From assembly GCA_963807235.1 (NCBI GenBank), contig CAWEBF010000023.1, positions 15,999-79,998 of the forward strand: a stretch of DNA of 64,000 bases, written 5' to 3'. The notes beneath the pieces are model-generated. The model did no database searches and was not told the DNA's origin. It saw only the letters and a program-made list of their open reading frames with translations. The DNA comes from CAWEBF01 sp963807235. GTDB lineage: Bacteria > Acidobacteriota > Vicinamibacteria > Vicinamibacterales > UBA2999. This document shows positions 57,286 to 64,000 of the stretch, one piece after another. A program made the translations under genes and the position numbers. Numbering within the stretch: position 1 is the first letter of the stretch; each line of letters begins with the position of its first letter.

Positions 57286-58122
57286 CTAACGAGCGGAACA
57301 GGCCGTCGGATTCCAACCGGCCGCGCCGGGCAACTTCTTGAAATCGGAGCTCGTGAGGTGCGGCCGGGTGAAGTAGACCGGGTCCTCCACCCTGGTCGTC
57401 ACCGTCAGCCACCGGTCGCCGTTCGGCAGCTCGTTCACGTCGAAATACTCGGTCACCGACGTCCGGTCGCTGTAGGGCGCGCCGTTCTTGCGCACGTAGC
57501 CGCCGCGAAGGTGCGTGGTCGTCACCTTGAGGCCGCCGCCGCGGTTCTGGACGCCGCGGCCACCGGGGCCCAACTGCCACACCGCCACCGAGTGCCCCTG
57601 CCAGGTCGGCGTGGTTGGCGGCGTCGCGGCTGGGTCGAAGCGCAGGAGGCGCGTCTGGGTGCCGGCGTCGGTGTCGATCTGGAGCGTGTTGGCGTCGGGC
57701 CAGGTGATGTGGAGCCGGCCGGGAACGCGCATGATGTTGCCGGCGCCGTATGCGCGGCACTGCTCGCCGGCGGCTTCATCGCGCGCCGGATCCCAACTGT
57801 CGCCCACCTTGCGGCCCTCGGCGTTGAGCGGCAGCGTCTGGTAAGCGCCCTTTTTGGGCGTGACCATCCGAAATTTCCAGTCCTCGGTGATCACGGACAC
57901 CCAATAACCGGTCAAGTCGATGGGGGCAGCATCGCGCGGCGTCGTCGCCGTGCCCCGCCCGCGCCCCTGCGCCGCGGCGGTTGCCGCGATGCCGAGGCAC
58001 GCGACCGCGAGGGCTAGCGAGGCTGCGCCTCGGACCAACGAGCAGGTAGGCTCCGCCTCGCTAGCGCAGTGTCTTCTTGCCCGCGCGTTCGCGCGGGCGT
58101 AGACCAAGTCCCGATCAGTCAA
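57286..58122 (-). CDS. Secreted protein with DLTGYW-type domain, uncharacterised
   Basis: Up to 278 residues from an ATG at 58122; a TTG at 58038 is an alternative, since the longer start runs through two hairpins. Signal peptide ASLALAVACLGIAATAAAQG. The domain begins DLTGYWVSVITEDWKFRM and has EQCRAYGAGNIMRVPGRLH, TLQIDTDAGTQTRLLRF and RTSVTEYFDVNELPNGDRW. It resembles the N-terminal part of the DISGEW protein at 58507. Last gene of the 62728-57286 minus-strand run. Family abundant in related genomes, function unknown. Confidence 0.72.
   Translation of the reverse strand: MTDRDLVYARANARARRHCASEAEPTCSLVRGAASLALAVACLGIAATAAAQGRGRGTATTPRDAAPIDLTGYWVSVITEDWKFRMVTPKKGAYQTLPLNAEGRKVGDSWDPARDEAAGEQCRAYGAGNIMRVPGRLHITWPDANTLQIDTDAGTQTRLLRFDPAATPPTTPTWQGHSVAVWQLGPGGRGVQNRGGGLKVTTTHLRGGYVRKNGAPYSDRTSVTEYFDVNELPNGDRWLTVTTRVEDPVYFTRPHLTSSDFKKLPGAAGWNPTACSAR
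58013..58098. repeat. Inverted-repeat element at the 5' end of the 57286 gene
   Basis: Perfect 11-bp inverted repeat GCTAGCGAGGC (58013-58023) and GCCTCGCTAGC (58055-58065), then a second perfect 9-bp hairpin GCCCGCGCG/CGCGCGGGC (58079-58098). The block looks inserted between the DUF6152 gene and the signal peptide of the next. Confidence 0.65.
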
Positions 58123-58510
58123 CGGCTTCGCCCGACCGCGCGCCCCAACTGAAACCGTCGAGCGGGCGCTTCAGGCTGACCATGAGCAGCCGGAACTCGC
58201 CCGGCACCCGCGATGGCCGTCCGACGATCACGATCTGGTCGCCCACTCGCAGCGTCTCGCGGGTGATGCCCTGGCCGCCCAGCTGGCCGGTGCCGCTCCA
58301 CTCCACCGCCCAGCGCTGCGGTACGCCCTTGTCGTCCGGCGCCTGGACGGTCACGAACGAGTGCGGGTTGCGGTAGACGAACTGGACCAGTTTGCCTTCG
58401 ACCGTCACCTGTTTGGCCAGGTCGTAGGTGGCGCCGTAAGAGTGATGCGCACGCGTTGCCACCGGCAGCAGCAGCGCCACCGCGACACAGAGGCCGAGCC
58501 ACATTCTCAT
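58115..58510 (-). CDS. DUF6152 family secreted protein
   Basis: 131 residues. Signal peptide LGLCVAVALLLPVATRAHHS, then YGATYDLAKQVTVEGKLVQF, YRNPHSFVTVQAPDDKG, RWAVEWSGTGQLGGQGITRE and GDQIVIVGRPSRVPGEFRL, all typical of DUF6152 (an OB-like small periplasmic domain). The ATG overlaps the stop of the MBL gene (ATGA), so translation is coupled. Function unknown. Confidence 0.82.
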   Translation of the reverse strand: MRMWLGLCVAVALLLPVATRAHHSYGATYDLAKQVTVEGKLVQFVYRNPHSFVTVQAPDDKGVPQRWAVEWSGTGQLGGQGITRETLRVGDQIVIVGRPSRVPGEFRLLMVSLKRPLDGFSWGARSGEAVD

Positions 58511-60453
58511 CGTCGTGTCTCCTCCAGGCTCCGATACACCGCCTCCACGAACATCGCCGTCGTCCACGGTCCCGTGGTCGACCCATAGCGGCCGTCGAAG
58601 TCCATCGTCGGCCGCGCCGCCTGTACCTGCGCCAGCGTCATCCCCTTGCCCTTCAGATCGCGCACGCGGTCGCGGATCATCGTCAACATGTTGCGGTACG
58701 ACGCCACGTCGGCCGTGTCCCCGACGCGGCCGCGCGCCGGCACGATCCAGGTGCCGCCCTGCGAGCGGTACTCGGCCACCGCCAGATCCAGGATCTTGTT
58801 CAAGCCGTCCAGCACTCCCTGGATGGTGCCGCCCTTCGCCAGGTCGATCACCGGATAGCTGATGGTCGAGAACAGGTTGCCGGCGCTGATCACCTCGGAG
58901 CGCCGGAAGTAGACGAAGCTGTCGCCGTCGGTGTTGGCGGCCGGCGCGTGGTGCATGATCACCGCTTCGCCGTTGAAATAGGCCGGCAGCTTGAAGAACT
59001 CGTCGAAGTAGGTGTCGGTCGGCCATGCCGCTTCCGGCATCGGCCGCCTGCTTGCCGGCCGGCGCGCTGATGCGGTTCAGCACGTTTTCGTGCGCGACGA
59101 TCGACGCCTTCTGCCCGAGTGCGGTGACGGCGGTGCCAAACGCGGCCGTGCGCGGGAAGAAGCCGGCCGCCGACAGCTTCTCGTTGCCGCCGACGTGCTC
59201 GGCATCGGCGCTGGTGTTCATGATGAAGCGCAGCGGCTTCGGTGAGCCCGGCGAGGTGGTGACTGCGTTGATGTAGGGGCTGGACCAGCCCCACGTGCCC
59301 GGGCAGTTGACGCCGGCACAGGCGTTGGCCATCGGCGGTGTCACGGTCGCGTTGGCCAGCTGGCCGAGCGCCGCGAGCACCTTGTCGGACATCGCCGCCG
59401 CGCCGGTGTTGACCAGCAGCACGCCTTCGGCGCCAACCGACGCCGTGATGTTCACGCCGTCGGCGACCAGCATGAAGACGTTGCCCTGCACCGGCAGCAC
59501 GTGCACCTGGCCGTCCTTGGGGCTCTGGTCGGCGATGCCTTCTCGACGGCGACCGCCGATTTGGACGACGGCACGCGCAGCGTCCGCGCCGCCGCGGGAT
59601 CCGCGAGCGCCGCCCTGTATTCGGGGTAGAGCGTGGCAACGCCGCCGCGCACGGCTGCTTCGGGCACCCACGGCTCGTTCTTCAGCAAGTCGCCGAGGGC
59701 CGTGTTCTGGCCCGGCAGGAAGTGCGGCACCCAGTGCCGATCGGTGCCGCCGTTCTCGGCGAACGCCGACGCGCTGCACGTCTCGTTCTGCGTCGTCCCG
59801 GTCAGGTCGGAGACGTAAGTCGTGGAGTGCACATACGGCTCGTCCATGTAGACGGGGTCGTCCACCACGCTGGTGATCGTCAGGATGTCGTCGTGGCGGG
59901 TGATGAACTCCGTCATCGTGTACAGGTCGCTCGTCTGCGGCCCGCCGCGCTTCAGGTAGCCGTCCTTGAAGTGCGTGGTCGTGATCTTCAGCGTGTTGCC
60001 GACCCACTGGCCGGTCGAGAAACCGGTCCAGGTGTGCGGCGCATACGCGGGCGGGTGCGGCCGGCCGTCCATGAAGATCGGCCGGTCCAGCGAGCGCATG
60101 AACTGGATGTGGTAGACGCTCACGTCGCGCGTCAGCGGATCCTGCTCCTTGAGGATGCGCGCGCCGCCCAGGCCGCGCCACTGGTGCGGCGCGGAGTGCG
60201 GGCGGCACTGATACTCGGGCGTGCCCCAGATCGACTCGGCCGACGTATCGGCGCGCAGGCGGCCGGCGTCGTTGAACGGGATGCCCAGGTAGTCGCCGAG
60301 CGGCGGCTGCCCGGAGGTGTCTTCCTCCCACGTCTCGAGCGTCCACTCGCCCGAGATGTCGGGTGGCGCCTGCGGCCGCGGCGGCTGCGCGGACGGACGC
60401 GCCGCCGTCAGGAGCGGCGGGTGCAATCGCCAGCAGCGCAACGACCGCGTCAT
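58507..60453 (-). CDS. DISGEW-domain and metallo-beta-lactamase-fold protein, frameshifted
   Basis: About 648 residues. The signal peptide near 60453 is broken by frame changes (VVALLAIAPAAP is visible in a neighbouring frame). The N-terminal domain (DISGEWTLETWEEDTSG, GLGGARILKEQDPLTRDVSV, YMDEPYVHSTTYVSD) is shared with the gene at 57286. The frame changes near 59545 and the MBL-fold part follows (VHVLPVQGNVFMLVADG, GVLLVNTGAAAMSDKVLA, NTSADAEHVGGNEKL), with another change near 59045 to IMHHAPAANTDGDSFVYF and VISAGNLFST. HxHxDH is replaced by NTSADAEH, so zinc binding is atypical. Confidence 0.68.
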
Positions 60454-60457
60454 CGTG

Positions 60458-62728
60458 CTAATTCGCCAGCGGATCGGGCCGCAGCTGGAACTTCACCAGC
60501 TTGCCCTTGGTGCCCTTGCCGCCCTCGATGTGCCACACGAAGTGGGTGCCGTAGTTCGCGTACAGCGCGCGGCCCTTCCAGCCGCCGTTGGGATCGTCGA
60601 TGCGGCCGTCGAGCCCGCGCGAGTAGAAGCCGAGCGGATACGGCACGCGCAGCGTGACCCACCGCCGCGTCTGCGGATCGAGCACGAGGAGCGAGTCGGA
60701 GTTCGATCCGGTGGCCATCGGCTTGTTGGCGCCGAGCCCGAGGATGTTGTGCTGGTCCACCCAGTTGTAATAGTGGAAGTCGGCCGGGATGTTGGTGCCC
60801 TTCAGCTTCGGGCCCGGCGTCTGATACAGCGTCCAGCCCTCGGGGCACTCGCTGCCGTCGGCCTTGCGCGGCCCGGTGATCGCCTTGCACTTGCGGCGGT
60901 CGAAGCTGGCCATGTGGCTGCTGGCCGCCAGCGCCGTCCACACCACGCCGTTGGTGTCGATGTCCACGCCGCGCGGATCGAAGCCGGGCTCAGGCACCTT
61001 GTAGATCTCGGTGATGCACGACTGCGGCGGGTTCTTGCCGCGATCGAGGCGCACCAGATAACCGGGATAGCGCTCCGAGACGCCCCACACCGAGTCGTCC
61101 ACCGGGCTCGGGATCACGGCGTAGAGGCTGAAGCTGACGAGCGTGTCGAGCTTCGGATTGGGTCCGCCGGCCGGGGCTGGGGCGCCGCCGCCCGCGGCCC
61201 GGCCACCTGGGGCCGGCGCACCGCCGGTATCACCCGAATACAGAATCGACTCGCCGCGCGCCGTGATCTGGTTCCACGGCGGCGCCGTGATCTTGCCGTC
61301 GCCGTTGGTGTCGACCACCTGGCCGCACCAGCCGACCGCCTTCTGCTCGTCCTTGGTCTGGTCGAAGATCTTGGTGTCGATCCAGCCGAAGATCGGGCCG
61401 GTCAGCTCGTTGAAGTACAGCGTCTCGTTGGCGTCGTTGTCGAACTGCAGGTGGTGCGTCGCGTAGCAGGTGTCGATCAGCACGAACTGCCGCGTCTTCG
61501 GGTCGTAGAACGACGCCTGGCGGCCGCTCTGGCGCAGCGGGAACCACGACGCGAAGCTGTTCTTGCCGGGTCGATGCACCACGCCGCGTTCGCGTTCGGA
61601 CGGATCTTCGACGTCATCCACACGCGGCCCTTGCTGTCCAGCATCGCGTTGTGCGGATCCGCCGGGTTGTAGGGCGGGTTCGCCCACAGGTGCTCCTCGC
61701 CCCAGTGCAGCGACGGGCGGTTCGGCTGCGGGAACCGCGACGGCACCTCGGCGCGCGGCGCGCGCGTCGGGATCTCGATCTCCTCGGTGCGATGCGTCTT
61801 CGGGTCGACCATCGTCAGCATGCCGTGGCCGGCCGAGACGGCGTAGACCGGGCCGCCGGCGTTGACGGTCGGGCCGGTTCTTGTCGGTCGAGATCTCGTC
61901 GTGCATGAACGACTTGTCCGTGCCCCAGTCCCACAGCGTCAGCACCACGTTGCGCTCGACGCCGGTCGGACGCGGCGGCGTCGGCGGCACCTCGCCCTTG
62001 GCGACGCGCTCGGTCCAGTCGGAGTAGGTCTTGAGCGCGCGCGGCGGGCCCTGGTTGGTCAGCACGCCGTACATCGAGTTGCCGCGGACGCCGGTGCCGA
62101 GCCGCCACTCCCACGCCTCGGCGTGCGTCTTCAGCTCGGGCTTCGCCTTGAGCACGTGGTCGACGCTGCGCGTCAGCTGGTTGCCGAGCTGATGGCAGAA
62201 GTTGCAGTCGGACTTGAGCGAGTTGACCCAGTGGTTCTGCGACTGCATCGCCGTGCCGATGCCGTTGCCCTGCGGTCCCGTGCCGGTGCCCGGGAACTCG
62301 CTCGCCGCCGGCGGCTCGAGCAGCGACAGCCAGTAGTCGCCCGGATAGACCTTCGCGGCTTCCTGCGGCGAGGCCGCGGCGCTGGCGCGCAGCGTCACCG
62401 ACGCGGCGCCGGGCTTGAGCTGCTGCTTCTGCGAATCGGCCAGCCCATAGCCGCGCACCCACACGCTGTAGCTCGCGCCCGGCAGCTCGGGCAGCATGAA
62501 GCGGCCGCGGTCGTCGGTGACGACGATCTTGATGAAGTTGGTCGGCAGGTCCTTGGTCTCGGCAATGACCCAGACGCCGGCCTCGGGCCCGTTGGCGCCC
62601 TGGACGACGCCGCTGATGAAGCCGGTGGCCGCCGGCGGCGCGCCGCGTCCCTGCCCGCTGACCGTCACCACCGCGGCCACGAGCGCCGCGAACGCCACCG
62701 AAATCGCCACCTTCAGATGTCGCCTCAT
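60458..62728 (-). CDS. Secreted CxxCH-containing, streptogramin-lyase-like propeller protein, frameshifted
   Basis: About 756 residues. Signal peptide VAISVAFAALVAAVVTVSGQ, then a carboxypeptidase-regulatory-like beta-sandwich (GFISGVVQGANGPEAGVWVI, YSVWVRGYGL) and a CNFCH motif that could bind one haem. A propeller like that of Vgb follows (GHGMLTMVDPKTHRTEEIEI, AMLDSKGRVWMTSK, TLRVPYPLGFYSRGLDGR). Between about 61875 and 61565 the frame is displaced and then restored, so two compensating indels. It is the first gene of the operon ending at 57286, 4 bp before the MBL gene. Confidence 0.72.
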   Translation of the reverse strand: MRRHLKVAISVAFAALVAAVVTVSGQGRGAPPAATGFISGVVQGANGPEAGVWVIAETKDLPTNFIKIVVTDDRGRFMLPELPGASYSVWVRGYGLADSQKQQLKPGAASVTLRASAAASPQEAAKVYPGDYWLSLLEPPAASEFPGTGTGPQGNGIGTAMQSQNHWVNSLKSDCNFCHQLGNQLTRSVDHVLKAKPELKTHAEAWEWRLGTGVRGNSMYGVLTNQGPPRALKTYSDWTERVAKGEVPPTPPRPTGVERNVVLTLWDWGTDKSFMHDEISTDKNRPDRQRRRPGLRRLGRPRHADDGRPEDASHRGDRDPDARAARRGAVAVPAAEPPVAALGRGAPVGEPALQPGGSAQRDAGQQGPRVDDVEDPSERERGVVHRPGKNSFASWFPLRQSGRQASFYDPKTRQFVLIDTCYATHHLQFDNDANETLYFNELTGPIFGWIDTKIFDQTKDEQKAVGWCGQVVDTNGDGKITAPPWNQITARGESILYSGDTGGAPAPGGRAAGGGAPAPAGGPNPKLDTLVSFSLYAVIPSPVDDSVWGVSERYPGYLVRLDRGKNPPQSCITEIYKVPEPGFDPRGVDIDTNGVVWTALAASSHMASFDRRKCKAITGPRKADGSECPEGWTLYQTPGPKLKGTNIPADFHYYNWVDQHNILGLGANKPMATGSNSDSLLVLDPQTRRWVTLRVPYPLGFYSRGLDGRIDDPNGGWKGRALYANYGTHFVWHIEGGKGTKGKLVKFQLRPDPLAN

Positions 62729-62737
62729 CGCTCTTCC

Positions 62738-62765
62738 TTTTGCCTTTGGCCTTTTGCCTTTAGCC
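62738..62765 (+). repeat. Intergenic 7-bp tandem repeat, four units
   Basis: Units TTTTGCC, TTTGGCC, TTTTGCC, TTTAGCC, then TTGTTTT as after the 56697 array. Located between the divergent propeller and CoA-transferase genes. Confidence 0.9.
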
Positions 62766-62808
62766 TTGTTTTGCCTCGCTGAGCCCCGCGAGCGAGAATT
62801 CTACTCCC

Positions 62809-64000
62809 TTGCCCCCGCCCGACGCCCTCCGGCCCCGCTCTCGGACGTCACCGTCCTCGACCCCACCACGGCGCTGGCGGGCCCCTATGCCACCCTGCTC
62901 CTGGCCGGGCTGGGCGCCCGGGTCATCAAGATCGAAAACCCTGTCGGCGGCGACAGCTGCCGCCACAACCCGCCCTACGTCGGCGCCGGGGGCCTGCGCC
63001 TGACCCGGGAATCCCCCGACGACATGTCGGTGTCGTCGCTCAACCGCCTCCGCAACAAGCTGGGCGTCACGCTGAACCTCAAGCACCCGGCCGCGCGCGA
63101 CGTCTTCCTCGATCTGGCGCGGCGCGCCGACGTGCTGGTCGAGAACTTCAGCCGCGGCGTGCTGGACCGGCTGGGCGTCGGCTACGCCTTCGTCCACGAA
63201 GTGAACCCGAAGCCTGGTGTATTGCTCGATCAGCGGGTTCGGGTCGACCGGCGGCGCCGACGACGGCAAGGCGATGGACACCATCATCCAGGCGCTGAGC
63301 GGCGTGATGTACACCTCGGGGCAGGCCGGCGACCCGCCGGTGCGCGTGGGCTTCCCCATCGCCGATCTGGCGTCGCCGCTCTTCGGCGTCATCGGCGTGC
63401 TGGCGGCGCTGCACCAGGCGCGCGCGACCGGGCGTGGGTCAGCACGTGGACGTCTCGATGCTCGGCGCGCTGACCTCGCTCATCACGGACGAGCCGTTCG
63501 ACGCGCTGCGGCCGTTCGGCGTGCCGACGCGCACCGGCCCGACCATGCCGCGCCTGGCGCCCTTCGGCGTCTACGGCGCCACCGACGGCTACGTGGCGAT
63601 CTGCGCCTTCACCGATCCGTTCGCGCACGCGCTCTTCCGCGCGATGGGCGAGCCCGGCCTCAGAGGCGATCCGCGGTTCGGCGACGCGCGACATGCGCGT
63701 GCGGCACGCCAGCGAAATGGACGCGTGCGTGGAGCGATGGACGAGCGCGCGAAGCGTGGCCGATATCCTGACGACGCTCGAGAAGGAGCAGGTGCCGTGC
63801 GCGGAAGTGCGGGACCCGTCGCAGGCGATCCGGGACCCGCGCGTCGTGGATCGCGGCGACACCGTGCCGCTCGAGCATCCGGTTCACGGCCGCGTGGCCG
63901 ACATCTATGGGACCGGGCTCCCGTGACCTTCTCCGAGGCAACGGCTGGATTCGACAAGCCGGCGCCGACGCTGGGCCAGCACAACCAGCAGGTCTACGGC
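62809..64000 (+). CDS. CaiB/BaiF family (class III) CoA-transferase, frameshifted, cut by window end
   Basis: Probable TTG start at 62809, then after an early frame change DVTVLDPTTALAGPYATLLL, LGARVIKIENPVGGDSCR, SVSSLNRLRNKLGVTLNLKH and ADVLVENFSRGVLDRLGVGY. Later frames carry SISGFGSTGGADDGKAMDTI, DPPVRVGFPIADLASPLFG, QHVDVSMLGALTSLITDEPF and GYVAICAFTDPFAHALFR, and near the end TLGQHNQQVYG. The catalytic Asp of class III enzymes fits the ENFSRG-to-GFGS region. It moves CoA between carboxylic acids; substrate unknown. At least four frame changes in 1.2 kb. Confidence 0.82.

Overview
The window is about 64 kb of GC-rich bacterial DNA, most likely from a member of the Acidobacteriota (Vicinamibacteria-like). 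This is inferred from gene content and codon use, not from a marker gene. The supporting signs are four large Ser/Thr kinases with periplasmic-side TPR or propeller domains plus a kinase remnant, two kinase-sigma factor pairs, many secreted proteins of uncharacterised families (DUF2950, DUF3300, DUF6152, DISGEW-type, NHL propellers), M28 and DinB exported proteins, and a CotH-porin pair. No rRNA, tRNA, CRISPR array, integrase or complete insertion sequence was seen.

Layout. 1-11.1 kb: two homologous TPR-kinases point outwards and flank secreted or outer-membrane genes (2507-8258). 11.1-16.5 kb: a kinase remnant, L-asparaginase, a DUF2950/DUF3300 pair, a glycolipid-binding-like protein, an exported VOC protein and a DUF5655 protein. 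17-19.5 kb: a kinase with a PD40/TolB-like propeller, disrupted by a poly-C tract that looks like an assembly artefact. 19.5-26.6 kb: mostly minus-strand genes (rhomboid protease, MobA-like nucleotidyltransferase, fumarase, ErpA, a probable Fur-ferritin fusion, a PHP phosphoesterase, a degenerate ABC ATPase) and one plus-strand cold-shock gene. 26.6-33.6 kb: plus-strand cofactor and translation genes (exported methyltransferase, bioY, thiD, moaE, moaD, prfA, prmC, HIT, M28 peptidase). 34.2-38.4 kb: a sigma factor, a kinase and secreted proteins. 39.2-44.9 kb: ileS-lspA-lgt-rluD-nudix. 44.9-52.3 kb: minus-strand OCD-like enzyme, porin, CotH, two NHL propellers, DinB and cysC. 52.4-57.2 kb: a strong candidate ydaO-type c-di-AMP riboswitch in front of an SPFH gene, then kinase, sigma factor and an IS630-like HTH fragment. 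57.3-62.7 kb: a four-gene minus-strand operon of secreted proteins. 62.8-64 kb: a CaiB-type CoA-transferase cut by the window end.

Many genes, including the essential ileS, lgt and prmC, carry one or more single-base frameshifts where both sides still read as the expected family. The simplest explanation is indel error in a draft assembly, so these are annotated as frameshifted CDSs rather than true pseudogenes.

The most interesting non-coding signals are the riboswitch with its own promoter (52376-52535), at least six intergenic arrays of 7-bp repeats with a WGCCTNN core always on the same strand, and several starts with a -10-like box 6-9 nt upstream and no Shine-Dalgarno, suggesting leaderless transcripts.
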